A stretch of DNA of 64,000 bases from an uncultured Dehalococcoidia bacterium (GCA_951812285.1 OX638292.1:802774-866773), one strand, 5' to 3'. Positions 28,094 through 36,253 are shown, counted from the first letter of the stretch. Program-made: numbers and translations. Notes: generated by a model from the sequence alone, not told the origin.

Positions 28094-29152
28094 ATGGCGA
28101 ACCGAAAACACATCCGCCCTAAGTCCCTGCTCGTACTCCTCGCCCTAGTAATTTTACCCATCCTCGCAGCCTGCGGCACCGTCGACTCGGCGCAGACCAC
28201 CATCAACCCGCAGTCGGACGTCGCGCGGGAGATTCAGGGCACGTACGCGTTCATCTTCTGGGTGTCGGTTGTGGTGTTCGTCGTTGTCGAGGGCGCGCTG
28301 GTGTACGCGGTGTTCCGCTACCGCCGCCGCCCGAACTCCGGCATGCCGAAGCAGACCGAGGGCAACATGGTCCTCGAGGTCACGTGGACCATCATTCCCG
28401 CGCTGATCCTGGTCGCCATCGCGGTGCCGACGTGGATCACGATCTTCCGGACGGACGACATACCGGCGGGCTCGTACATCATCAACGTCACGGGCCACCA
28501 GTGGTGGTGGGAAGTCGAGTACCCGGACGTCGGCCTGGTGACGGCCAACGAGATCCGCGTGCCTTCCGACCGCACCATCGGCTTCCACCTGGAGACGGAG
28601 GACGTGCTGCACAGCTTCTGGGTGCCGGCGCTGTTCGGCAAGATTGACCTGGTGCCGGGCAGGACTAACACAGTGTGGTTCACGCCTGACGTGGAGACTG
28701 AGGGGCAGATGTTCCTTGGGCAATGCGTGGAGTTCTGTGGACTCTCACATGCGAACATGCGCATGCGCATCTTCGTCGACAGCCCTGATGACTTCGCCGC
28801 GTGGACTGCGGGACTGCAGTCGCCGGCGCCGGAGCCGTCGGGCGTGGCGGCGACGGGGCACGAGCTCTTCTCGAGCAAGGGCTGCACCGTGTGCCACAGC
28901 ATTAACGGGGCGTATGACGCAGCGGGGCTGTTCCCGGCGCCCAACCTTACGGGCTTCGGTTCACGGGTGACGCTGGCCGGGGCGATAATGGAGAACAACG
29001 CCACGAACCTGACGGCGTGGCTGGACAACCCGGAGGAGATCAAGCCCGGCAACATCATGTACAAGGAAGCCGAGGCTTACAAGAACCCGGACCTGGCACT
29101 GACGGATGCGGACATCGGCGCGCTGGTGGCGTATCTTCAGACATTGCAGTAG
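28094..29152 (+). CDS. coxB: Cytochrome c oxidase subunit II with fused cytochrome c domain (caa3 type)
   Basis: 352-aa lipoprotein (lipobox ending at C27, ILAAC) with two membrane helices, then a periplasmic-side CuA domain: H173, C211, E213, C215, H219 and M222 in the GQCVEFCGLSHANM region. The C-terminal domain is a c-type cytochrome, with C264-x-x-C267-H268 and likely axial M322. It receives electrons from the bc1 or alternative complex III pathway and passes them to subunit I. It is the first gene of coxB-coxA-coxC-coxD-ctaAB. Confidence 0.96.
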   Translation: MANRKHIRPKSLLVLLALVILPILAACGTVDSAQTTINPQSDVAREIQGTYAFIFWVSVVVFVVVEGALVYAVFRYRRRPNSGMPKQTEGNMVLEVTWTIIPALILVAIAVPTWITIFRTDDIPAGSYIINVTGHQWWWEVEYPDVGLVTANEIRVPSDRTIGFHLETEDVLHSFWVPALFGKIDLVPGRTNTVWFTPDVETEGQMFLGQCVEFCGLSHANMRMRIFVDSPDDFAAWTAGLQSPAPEPSGVAATGHELFSSKGCTVCHSINGAYDAAGLFPAPNLTGFGSRVTLAGAIMENNATNLTAWLDNPEEIKPGNIMYKEAEAYKNPDLALTDADIGALVAYLQTLQ

Positions 29153-29206
29153 CGCATTCGAGAGCGTAGCGCCGGAGCGTTCCGGCGGGCGTTTGGAGGC
29201 GAATAC

Positions 29207-31057
29207 ATGGCAACGGCAGTAGGCGCATTTGGTGGAGCGGACCACGCCGCTTCCAAGAGCGGCGTGTGGAGCTGGATAACCACCGTCGACCACAAGCGCA
29301 TCGGCATCCTGTACGGGGTGACGGCCGTCACTTTCTTCCTTATTGGTGGCTTCGAGGCGCTGCTGATTCGACTGCAACTGGCGGAGGCGGAGAGCACGCT
29401 CATCGCCGCCGGGTTGTTCAACCAGCTCTTCACGATGCACGCGCTGACCATGATCTTCCTGGCGATCATGCCGTTGGGGGCGGCCTTCTTCAACTTCATC
29501 GTGCCGCTGCAAATCGGCGCGCGGGACGTCGCGTTCCCGCGGCTGAACGCGCTGAGCTACTGGCTGTTCCTGTTCGGCGCGCTCCTGCTTAACTCGAGCT
29601 TCATCTTCGGCGGCGCGCCGGACGTGGGGTGGTTCGCGTACGCCAACCTTACGGCGTTGGAGTACTCGCCGAGCAGCGCGGTCGACTTCTTCGCGCTCGG
29701 CATGCTGGTGCTGGGTGTGTCCTCGCTGGCCGCGGCGCTAAACTTCATCATCACCATTCTCAACTTGCGGGCGCCGGGCATGACGCTGATGCGGATGCCG
29801 GTGTTCACGTGGATGACGCTGGTGGTGTCCTTCCTGCTGGTATTCGCGCTGCCCATTCTCACGGTGGGGCTGGTGCAGCTCCTGTTCTGGCGGGAGTTCG
29901 GCATGCCGTTCTTCTCGGCGGAAGCTGGCGCGGACCCGCTGCTATGGCAGCACATCTTCTGGCTCTTCGGGCACCCCGAGGTGTACATCCTCATCCTGCC
30001 GGCGATGGGCATCGTCTCCGAGATCCTGCCTACGTACTCGCGCAAGCCGCTGTTCGGATACTCAACGGTGGTGTTTGCGGGCGTGGCCATCGGCTTCATG
30101 GGCTTCGCGGTATGGGCGCACCACATGTTCACGGTGGGGCTGGGCTCGATCGCGCTGGCGGCGTTCTCGGCGAGCACGATGCTGATCGCGGTGCCGACGG
30201 GCATCAAGATCTTCAACTGGATCGCGACGCTGTGGGGCGGCTCGATTCAGTTCACTACGGCGATGCTGTTTGCGCTGGGGTTCGTGGCGCTGTTCGTCAT
30301 CGGCGGACTGAGCGGGGTGATGCATGCCTCGCCGCCCGTCGACACGCAGCAGCAGGACACGTACTTCGTGGTGGCGCACCTGCACTACGTGCTGTTCGGC
30401 GGGAGCATCATGGGGCTGTTCGGCGGCATCTACTACTGGTTCCCGAAGATGACAGGCCGGCTGCTGAGCGAGGGCTGGGGCAAACTGCACTTCTGGCTGA
30501 TGTTCATCGGCATGAACGTGACGTTTGGGCCGATGCACCTGGTGGGCATCGACGGGATGCCGCGGCGCATCAACACGTACGACGAGAGCATGGGCTGGGA
30601 GCTCCTGAACCAGATCGAGACGGTGGGGGCCTTCATCATCGCGCTGAGCGTGGCGGTGTTCCTGGTGAACTTCTTCAAGAGCGTCAAGAGCGGCGAGCCG
30701 GCAGGGGACGACCCGTGGGACGGCCGCACGCTGGAGTGGTCAATCTCCTCGCCGCCGCCGGAGTACAACTTCGCGCGGATCCCGGTTGTGCACAGCAACG
30801 AGCCGTTCTGGGACCAGAAGCACCCGGAGCTGAAGCACGACGCGCCGCCGGTCATCGCTGGAGGCGCAGATGGAGAGGCGGAGGAGTCCATCCACATGCC
30901 GAACCCGTCGTACTGGCCGATCGTCGTGGGATTTGGGACGGCGCTGGCGGCGGGACTTGTGATCGTCAATCCGTGGCTGGCGTCCATCGGCGCAGTCATC
31001 GGCCTGCTGGGCATCTACGGATGGGTCTTCGAGCCGGCAGGGCCCGAGCACCACTAG
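29207..31057 (+). CDS. coxA: Cytochrome c oxidase subunit I
   Basis: 616-aa catalytic subunit that reduces oxygen and pumps protons. Expected haem and CuB ligands are present: H78 (low-spin haem), H256 and crosslinked Tyr260 in GHPEVY, H305-H306, and H391 with H393 in HLHYV. The HPEVY motif and the longer C-terminus with extra helices are typical of A-type caa3 enzymes. The 54-base gap after coxB and the next gene's proximity indicate one operon. Confidence 0.97.
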   Translation: MATAVGAFGGADHAASKSGVWSWITTVDHKRIGILYGVTAVTFFLIGGFEALLIRLQLAEAESTLIAAGLFNQLFTMHALTMIFLAIMPLGAAFFNFIVPLQIGARDVAFPRLNALSYWLFLFGALLLNSSFIFGGAPDVGWFAYANLTALEYSPSSAVDFFALGMLVLGVSSLAAALNFIITILNLRAPGMTLMRMPVFTWMTLVVSFLLVFALPILTVGLVQLLFWREFGMPFFSAEAGADPLLWQHIFWLFGHPEVYILILPAMGIVSEILPTYSRKPLFGYSTVVFAGVAIGFMGFAVWAHHMFTVGLGSIALAAFSASTMLIAVPTGIKIFNWIATLWGGSIQFTTAMLFALGFVALFVIGGLSGVMHASPPVDTQQQDTYFVVAHLHYVLFGGSIMGLFGGIYYWFPKMTGRLLSEGWGKLHFWLMFIGMNVTFGPMHLVGIDGMPRRINTYDESMGWELLNQIETVGAFIIALSVAVFLVNFFKSVKSGEPAGDDPWDGRTLEWSISSPPPEYNFARIPVVHSNEPFWDQKHPELKHDAPPVIAGGADGEAEESIHMPNPSYWPIVVGFGTALAAGLVIVNPWLASIGAVIGLLGIYGWVFEPAGPEHH

Positions 31058-31067
31058 AGGGGAAGTC

Positions 31068-31685
31068 GTGACAACTAACACCACGGCACACGAGAGTCAC
31101 CTGGCCACAACGACGGGGCTTGACCATCGCAAGCTCCTGATGTGGCTGTTCCTGGCGTCTGAGTGTCTCTTCTTCGGCTCGCTCATCGCGACGTTCCTGC
31201 TGTACAAGGACGCGAGCGTGGTGGGGCCACAGCCGCACGAAATCCTGAACATCCCAGTGACGAGCACGAGCACGTTCGTGCTGCTGACGAGCTCGCTGGC
31301 GATGGTGCTGGCGCTCGCGGCGGTGCAGCGCAACGACGTTGTGTCGGCGCGGTTCTGGATCTTCGCGACGGCGTTCCTGGGAGCGACGTTCCTCGGGTTC
31401 CAGGTGTACGAGTTCTACGAGTTCGTGATTCACGGGCTCACGCCGAAAACTAACGTCTTCGGGGCGAGCTTCTTCACGCTGACGGGCTTCCACGGCGCGC
31501 ACGTGACCGTCGGTGTCATCTGGCTGATGTCGCTCTTCTTCTACTCGTTCAGGCACGGGCTGCCTGCGGAGAGGAGCCTGGACGTCGAGCTGTGCGGACT
31601 GTACTGGCACTTTGTGGACATTGTCTGGGTGGTCATCTTCACGGTGGTATACCTGATCGGCAGCCTGGAGCCGGCGGCCACCTAG
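31068..31685 (+). CDS. coxC: Cytochrome c oxidase subunit III
   Basis: 205-aa subunit III with about five membrane helices, as in caa3-type oxidases. The segment TGFHGAHVTVGVIWL and the closing YWHFVDIVWVVIFTVVYL are family hallmarks. It starts with GTG 10 bases after coxA, behind AGGGGAAG. It stabilises the oxidase and supports proton uptake. Confidence 0.95.
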   Translation: MTTNTTAHESHLATTTGLDHRKLLMWLFLASECLFFGSLIATFLLYKDASVVGPQPHEILNIPVTSTSTFVLLTSSLAMVLALAAVQRNDVVSARFWIFATAFLGATFLGFQVYEFYEFVIHGLTPKTNVFGASFFTLTGFHGAHVTVGVIWLMSLFFYSFRHGLPAERSLDVELCGLYWHFVDIVWVVIFTVVYLIGSLEPAAT

Positions 31686-31710
31686 CGGCCGACACCACAG
31701 GGAGAGGCGC

Positions 31711-32025
31711 ATGGCAGAGCAAGAACTACACCCGGCGCAGGCGCACGAGAGCGCGCACCCGTCGCCGGCAAAATACATCCTCATAGCGACGTACCTGACG
31801 TTGATCACCATCTTTGAGGTGCTGATCTACTACGTGGACGCACTTCAGGACTACTTCCTCTGGATCTTCCTGGTGTTGTCCGCGGTCAAGTTCTACTACG
31901 TGGCCATGTTCTATATGCACCTCAAGTTCGACGCCAGGATATTCAAGACCCTGTTCATCTTCGGCCTCGTGCTTGCGACGTTTATCATGGCGGCGTTGCT
32001 GTTACTCTTCAGCATCATCATTTAG
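31711..32025 (+). CDS. coxD: Cytochrome c oxidase subunit IV (small caa3 subunit)
   Basis: 104-aa protein with three hydrophobic segments after a hydrophilic His/Glu-rich N-terminus of about 20 residues, typical of bacterial COX4-type subunits (PF03626). GGGAGAGG precedes the ATG. Position and spacing place it in the oxidase operon. Confidence 0.88.
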   Translation: MAEQELHPAQAHESAHPSPAKYILIATYLTLITIFEVLIYYVDALQDYFLWIFLVLSAVKFYYVAMFYMHLKFDARIFKTLFIFGLVLATFIMAALLLLFSIII

Positions 32026-32091
32026 CAGAGTAGCCTTGCACGCCTTCCGTTCCGAAGGATCTTCCATGCGCAGCCTTGCTGGTATTGTGCC

Positions 32092-33918
32092 GTGAACGCC
32101 TCGTCCTTCCGCAGCTTGCGAGCCCTCCTTGCCGTCACCGTTGTGGTGACGTTTGGCCTCATCACGCTGGGCGGGCTGGTGCGGGCGACGGAGTCCGGGC
32201 TCGGCTGCCCCGACTGGCCCCTGTGCCATGGGCAGATCATCCCCCCGTTCGAGTACCACGTCCTCATCGAGTACTCCCACCGGCTTGTCGCGAGCGTCGT
32301 TGGCGTGCTGGTGGTGGCGTGCGCCGTGCTGGTGTGGACCAAGCACCGCGAGTCGTCGGGGCTGAAGCGACTGATGGCCGTCGCGGTGGGGGCGCTGGCA
32401 GTGCAGGTGGTGCTGGGCGGGATCACGGTGCTGACGGAGCTGCCCGCGCCGGTTGTGACCGCGCACCTGTTTGCGGCGGAGACGCTGTTCGCGATGCTCA
32501 TTGTGGCGCTGCTCATTGCGCGGCCGGCGACGGCGAGCGGGCCGCCGGGGCAGCGGCACCCGTACTTCAACACGGTCCTCGCGATGGCGACGGTGTCGAT
32601 GGTCATCCTGCTGTCGGGCACGTACATCGTGGGGAGCGGCGCGAGCACGATCTGCCCCTCGTGGCCGCTGTGCACGAGCGACTGGCTGCCGAACTTCGGG
32701 CTGCAGTGGGAGCACATGGCGCACCGGGTCATCGCGGGAGCGGGCGGGATCTACATCATCGTGGCGGCGCTGCAGGCGCGACGGCTCAAGGGGAAGTCGC
32801 GGGCGCTGGCGGGCATGGGCATAGGCGCGGCGGCGCTGGTGGTCGCGCAGGTGTTGGCGGGGGCGGCCAACCCGTGGTTCCAGTTCGCGGCGGCGGCGCG
32901 GGTGATTCACCTAAGCCTGGCGTCGGCGCTGTGGGGGCACCTGATCGCGATGGCGGTCGTGGCGGCGCGGCTGTCGCCCGAGGAGGGCGTCGAGGCGGCG
33001 GATGAGGGTGGAGGCGAGGCGGACGCAGAGGCGTCGGCGGCGCCGGGAGGCACGCTGCGGGCGGTGATCGGCGACTACGTGGCACTGACGAAGCCGCGGG
33101 TGATGTCGCTGCTGCTGGTTACGGCGTTCGGGGGCATGGTGCTGGCGGCGGAGGGACTGCCGGAGGTGGGGCTCATCGCGACGGTGATCATCGGCGGCGC
33201 GCTGGCGTCGGGTGGCGCGAGCGCGCTCAACCACTGGCTCGACCGGGACATCGACCGGAAGATGGGGCGGACAGCGTCGCGACCGGTCGCGAGCGAGCGG
33301 GTGTCGGGACGACAGGCGCTGGTGTTCGGGCTCGTGTTGAACGTGCTGTCGTTCGCGCTGCTGTTGTGGGGCGCGAACCTGCTGGCGGCGTCGCTGGCCA
33401 TGGCGGGGTCGGTCTTCTACGTGCTGGTGTACACCAAGTGGCTCAAGCGGACGACGACGCAGAACATCGTGGTCGGCGGAGCAGCGGGCGCGGTGCCGCC
33501 GCTGGTGGGGTGGGCCGCGGTGACGGGCGGGCTGACGCTGCCGGCGTTCTACCTGTTCGCGATCATCTTCTTCTGGACGCCGCCGCACTTCTGGGCGCTG
33601 GCGCTGCTCATCCGGCGCGACTACGCCGAGGCGGGGGTGCCGATGCTGCCGGTGGTCGCGGGCGAGGAGAGCACCCGGCGGCACATCCTGCTGTACACGC
33701 TGGCGCTGATGATGCTCACGGTCCTGCTGTACCTGGCGACGGAGAGCCTGGGGCCGGTGTACCTCGTGAGCGCGATAGTGCTCGGGCTGGGGTTCATCGC
33801 GTACGCGGTGCGGCTGCTGCGGCAGACGGGCGAGCGGGCAGCGGCGCCGATCTACCGGTACTCGCTGCTGTACCTGGCGCTGTTGTTTGCGGTGATCATG
33901 GGGGATGGGGCGTTGTAG
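32092..33918 (+). CDS. ctaA-ctaB: CtaA-CtaB fusion: haem A synthase and haem O synthase
   Basis: 608-aa bifunctional membrane protein. Residues 1-300 form a COX15/CtaA haem A synthase with paired His helices (YSHRLVASVV and EHMAHRVIAGAG); an acidic Ala/Glu-rich linker spans about 300-320; the rest is a UbiA-type haem O synthase (CtaB), with the N-H-W-L-D-R-D-I-D motif and RPVASERVSG. CtaB farnesylates haem b and CtaA oxidises the product to haem A, so the fusion joins consecutive steps. It starts at GTG 32092. It closes the oxidase operon. Confidence 0.93.
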   Translation: MNASSFRSLRALLAVTVVVTFGLITLGGLVRATESGLGCPDWPLCHGQIIPPFEYHVLIEYSHRLVASVVGVLVVACAVLVWTKHRESSGLKRLMAVAVGALAVQVVLGGITVLTELPAPVVTAHLFAAETLFAMLIVALLIARPATASGPPGQRHPYFNTVLAMATVSMVILLSGTYIVGSGASTICPSWPLCTSDWLPNFGLQWEHMAHRVIAGAGGIYIIVAALQARRLKGKSRALAGMGIGAAALVVAQVLAGAANPWFQFAAAARVIHLSLASALWGHLIAMAVVAARLSPEEGVEAADEGGGEADAEASAAPGGTLRAVIGDYVALTKPRVMSLLLVTAFGGMVLAAEGLPEVGLIATVIIGGALASGGASALNHWLDRDIDRKMGRTASRPVASERVSGRQALVFGLVLNVLSFALLLWGANLLAASLAMAGSVFYVLVYTKWLKRTTTQNIVVGGAAGAVPPLVGWAAVTGGLTLPAFYLFAIIFFWTPPHFWALALLIRRDYAEAGVPMLPVVAGEESTRRHILLYTLALMMLTVLLYLATESLGPVYLVSAIVLGLGFIAYAVRLLRQTGERAAAPIYRYSLLYLALLFAVIMGDGAL

Positions 33919-33926
33919 GTGCGGGT

Positions 33927-33956
33927 TTGACAGGGGTTGCGTGCAGGGAGCAAAAT
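33927..33956 (+). promoter_or_regulatory. Promoter of small RNA copy 1
   Basis: Perfect -35 TTGACA (33927-33932), 18-base spacer, -10 CAAAAT (33951-33956). The distance from the -10 to the conserved AAAGGTT of the RNA (13 bases) is nearly the same as in copy 2. Confidence 0.6.
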
Positions 33957-33962
33957 AGAGTT

Positions 33963-34042
33963 GCTTTTAAAGGTTCCCCCCCGATGACAAGTGCCCCAGG
34001 AGGCACTCTCCCGTAAGGGAGTAGTCGGGGGGGTCATTTCTT
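33963..34042 (+). ncRNA. Structured small RNA, copy 1 (three-way junction)
   Basis: About 80 nt. After AAAGGTT it forms P1, CCCCCCCGA / TCGGGGGGG (33976-33984 with 34025-34033), P2, GTGCC / GGCAC (33991-33995 with 34002-34006), and P3, CTCCC / GGGAG (34008-34012 with 34017-34021) closed by a GTAA GNRA tetraloop. Single-stranded joins are TGACAA, T and TAG. A short T-rich run follows P1, so P1 probably also ends transcription. No reading frame is conserved. The family is not recognised; see copy 2 for compensatory changes. Confidence 0.72.
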
Positions 34043-34068
34043 GTGTTTGCGTGACCTTAGTAGTGGTG

Positions 34069-34096
34069 TTGACGACTTTCCCCGATGCCCTATAAT
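34069..34096 (+). promoter_or_regulatory. Promoter of small RNA copy 2
   Basis: TTGACG (34069-34074), 16-base spacer, perfect TATAAT (34091-34096). Start expected near 34103, about 7 bases before AAAGGTT. Confidence 0.75.
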
Positions 34097-34102
34097 GAGG
34101 TT

Positions 34103-34184
34103 GGTGCCTAAAGGTTCCCCCCTGATGACAAGGGCCCAAGGGGCCCTCTCCCGGCGACGGGAGTAGTCGGGGGGGTCGTTTTTT
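34103..34184 (+). ncRNA. Structured small RNA, copy 2 (three-way junction)
   Basis: About 82 nt, same plan as copy 1: P1 CCCCCCTGA / TCGGGGGGG (34117-34125 with 34167-34175, one G-U pair replacing a G-C), P2 GGGCCC / GGGCCC (34132-34137 with 34141-34146), P3 CTCCCG / CGGGAG (34148-34153 with 34158-34163) with a GCGA GNRA loop. The joins TGACAA, T and TAG are identical to copy 1. P2 shows a U-A to G-C compensatory change. TCGTTTTTT follows P1, a convincing terminator. Confidence 0.75.
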
Positions 34185-34199
34185 GCGCAACCCCCCGGT

Positions 34200-34838
34200 T
34201 CATGGAATGAGAGTCTCGCTGTTGACAGCATGGCGCAATTTGTTGTGCGCCTCTGGGTCACCATACTCAAACTTCCGAAAAACCGCCCATCCACAATAGT
34301 CCGCAATCTGCAACCCGTAGTGAGAGCTAGATCGGTGGTGCAGCAGGTTGTACTTGATGGTGTTGGGCATGGTATGTGCCATTACTCCTTGCAGGGCCTT
34401 CTGGACTGCGTTGCGCTTGCCCCGTACTGGCAGTGCATCTGTGATGATGATCACCTCGTGGGCATCCCGCACCATGTCCGGCCACGAGACTGAATTAAGG
34501 AAGGCAGCAAACATGGCAGTGTAGAATGAGGAGTGTTGGTGCAGCGAAGGGTGCGTCTTGCGCTTCTCAATGACACAGGTGTCAATCTGCCAGTTTCCCA
34601 GATTCTCGGCTATGACCTCGAACACCTGTGAGCGGACGTGCCTATTGTCGTTGGCACAGTGGAATTGCTCCAGGGCCACACCCTTCTCAAGAAGATCGTA
34701 TCTGAGGTCGTCCAGTGCAGCGCCACCTTGGAACGGCCTGTACATTGCAACGCTAGTTAAGGCAAAGAATCGGGAGGCCTTTGGGCCAAAGCCTAAATCA
34801 CCGGATTCATCGAGGAATAAGTAGAGGGTATTACTCAC
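34200..34838 (-). CDS. DUF3800 domain protein
   Basis: 212-aa DUF3800 protein: an early YLFLDESGD motif and a late LQIADYCGWAVFRK motif, with conserved acidic residues suggesting an RNase H-like or nuclease-type fold. The GTG at 34838 puts LFLDESG near the N-terminus as is usual; an ATG at 34889 is an alternative, and neither has a strong ribosome site. GC content is lower than that of neighbours, which suggests acquisition. It converges on the two small RNAs, its stop lying 16 bases from copy 2. DUF3800 genes often sit in mobile or defence regions; the function is unknown. Confidence 0.75.
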   Translation of the reverse strand: MSNTLYLFLDESGDLGFGPKASRFFALTSVAMYRPFQGGAALDDLRYDLLEKGVALEQFHCANDNRHVRSQVFEVIAENLGNWQIDTCVIEKRKTHPSLHQHSSFYTAMFAAFLNSVSWPDMVRDAHEVIIITDALPVRGKRNAVQKALQGVMAHTMPNTIKYNLLHHRSSSHYGLQIADYCGWAVFRKFEYGDPEAHNKLRHAVNSETLIP

Positions 34839-34904
34839 CTGTAATTTCCATCGTCTATCTTTTTCCCATTGCGGCTCTTTTGTCCACATACCCCAGAAAA
34901 AGCG

Positions 34905-34932
34905 GAAGAGCAAGGTTGCAACCTTGCTCTTC
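34905..34932 (-). terminator. Terminator of the infC-rpmI-rplT operon
   Basis: 14-bp perfect palindrome GAAGAGCAAGGTTG / CAACCTTGCTCTTC, followed on the minus strand by CGCTTTTTC. It lies 22 bases after the rplT stop. Confidence 0.85.
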
Positions 34933-34954
34933 TTGGTTCTAGAGGGCGGTCTGT

Positions 34955-35320
34955 TTAGGCGTTGACAGGCAGTGCAGACTTGGCTTGCTCTACTACGGCG
35001 GCGAAGCCTGCGGGTTCTCGGACGGCCATGTCGGCCAGGACCTTGCGGTCTAGGGAGATGCCGGCGGCGTTGATGCCCTGGATGAGGCGGCTGTAGCTGA
35101 TGCCGTGGCCCCGGGCGGCGGCGCCGATGCGGAGGATCCACAGCCGGCGGAAGTCGCCCTTGCGCTCGCGGCGGTGGGCGTAGGCGTAGGCGAGCGCGTG
35201 CATGACGGACTCTTTGGCGCGCCGGTAGTGCTTGTGACGCACGCTGTAGTGGCCCTTGGCCATCGCCAGGACCTTCTTGTGCCGGTGCTTCTTGGGGACG
35301 CTGTTGCTAGCCTTGGCCAT
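34955..35320 (-). CDS. rplT: 50S ribosomal protein L20
   Basis: 121-aa L20, which binds 23S rRNA early in 50S assembly. The HRHKKVLAMAKGHYSVRHK start and the FRRLWILRI core are diagnostic. It is the last gene of infC-rpmI-rplT. In other bacteria L20 represses this operon through its leader; no such structure is evident here. Confidence 0.98.
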   Translation of the reverse strand: MAKASNSVPKKHRHKKVLAMAKGHYSVRHKHYRRAKESVMHALAYAYAHRRERKGDFRRLWILRIGAAARGHGISYSRLIQGINAAGISLDRKVLADMAVREPAGFAAVVEQAKSALPVNA

Positions 35321-35413
35321 GCCTTACCTCGTTGTGGGCCGCGCGCTGCGCACGGCGCCTGGTTGTCTGTTCGGTTGGAGAAGGTGTCGGGATGAACGAA
35401 CCGCTCGCTGCCG

Positions 35414-35632
35414 TTAGGAGTAGGGGAGGAGCTTGCGGAGCCGCTTGGCCGTGCCCGTCGCGACGGGTTCCTTCTGGTCGTAGCCCTGCTTGAGGGACTG
35501 GTTCTTCTTGCGCCGGAGGTGGCTCCGCTGGCCGTGGAGGCGCAGCATCCGCCCGCCCGCGGTCACGTGGATGCGGGAGGCCGACGCCTTGTGGGTCTTG
35601 AGCTTGTACTTCTTGGGCTGCTTATTGGCCAA
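35414..35632 (-). CDS. rpmI: 50S ribosomal protein L35
   Basis: 72-aa L35, slightly longer than usual (about 65), basic throughout, with KLKTHKASASRIHVTAGG and SHLRRKK typical of the family. Its start overlaps the end of infC by 11 bases, implying translational coupling. Confidence 0.96.
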   Translation of the reverse strand: MANKQPKKYKLKTHKASASRIHVTAGGRMLRLHGQRSHLRRKKNQSLKQGYDQKEPVATGTAKRLRKLLPYS

Positions 35633-36191
35633 CGGGCCTCTCCTCTGCCACTACCGCCTTGGCGGCTTTGGGCGCCGGGGCCGCACCGGGCACCAGCACG
35701 ATGTTCAATCTGCGACCCTCCATCGCGGGAGGGGCCTCGAGCTTTGCCTCGTCCTTCAACTGCTCCGCGACGCCCCGCAGGAGCGTCACGCCGAGCTCCG
35801 GGTGGGAGATCTCCCGGCCACGGAAGAGGACGCTGACCTTGACCTTGTTGCCGTCACCCAAGAGTTCCTGGATCCGGCGGACCTTGGAGGCACGGTCGTG
35901 CTCCGCGATGCGGGGACGGAAGCGCACCTCTCGTACGACGTTCGTCTTCTGGGTCTTGCGCGCCTCTCGCTCCCGCTTGGTCTGCGAGTAGCGGAACCGA
36001 CCGTAGTCGAGGAGGCGGCAGACGGGAGGGGTCGCGTTGGGCGACACTTCTACCAAGTCCAAGCCCTGATCTCGCGCCATGTTAATGGCCTCGAGCGTGG
36101 GGATGACGCCAATCTGCTCACCGGCGTCCCCGATTAGCCGGACTTCACGGACACGTATTTGTTGGTTAATGCGGTAGTCTCTGCCCGCTAT
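35622..36191 (-). CDS. infC: Translation initiation factor IF-3, AUA start codon
   Basis: 189-aa IF-3 that blocks 50S joining and checks the start codon. The family-typical N-terminus (YRINQQIRVREVR) lies upstream of the first ATG in the frame (36080). A TAA two codons before 36191 limits the start; AAGGAG (36201-36206) is 9 bases before an ATA at 36191, so translation should begin at this non-standard codon. IF-3 genes classically use rare starts (AUU in E. coli) so IF-3 can repress its own synthesis. The IF-3 linker and C-domain (KVRRIQELLGDGNKVKVS) are intact. Confidence 0.95.
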   Translation of the reverse strand: MAGRDYRINQQIRVREVRLIGDAGEQIGVIPTLEAINMARDQGLDLVEVSPNATPPVCRLLDYGRFRYSQTKREREARKTQKTNVVREVRFRPRIAEHDRASKVRRIQELLGDGNKVKVSVLFRGREISHPELGVTLLRGVAEQLKDEAKLEAPPAMEGRRLNIVLVPGAAPAPKAAKAVVAEERPVGQ

Positions 36192-36221
36192 GTTTTACCA
36201 CTCCTTGCGAAATGCCTTCCG

Positions 36222-36250
36222 ACTATAGCACAGGCATTCGGTGGTGTAAA
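36222..36250 (-). promoter_or_regulatory. Promoter of infC-rpmI-rplT
   Basis: On the minus strand: TTTACA (36245-36250), 17-base spacer, TATAGT (36222-36227). The start near 36215 leaves a leader of only about 24 bases, enough for the Shine-Dalgarno but not for a long attenuator. Confidence 0.7.
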
Positions 36251-36253
36251 CAG

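Noticed and set aside
33963..34184. Hammerhead ribozyme
   Set aside because: Copy 2 contains CTGATGA, the hammerhead core start, but the GAAA strand and cleavage-site context are absent, and copy 1 reads CCGATGA. The topology does not fit.
33963..34184. Purine-type riboswitch
   Set aside because: The three-way junction shape is similar, but the conserved purine-riboswitch junction bases and loop-loop sequences are missing, and each copy has its own promoter rather than lying in a gene leader.
33852..34190. A 112-codon minus-strand frame across the small RNAs
   Set aside because: Its only repeated peptide motif arises from the two RNA copies read antisense. There is no ribosome site, and GNRA loops on the plus strand explain the conservation better.
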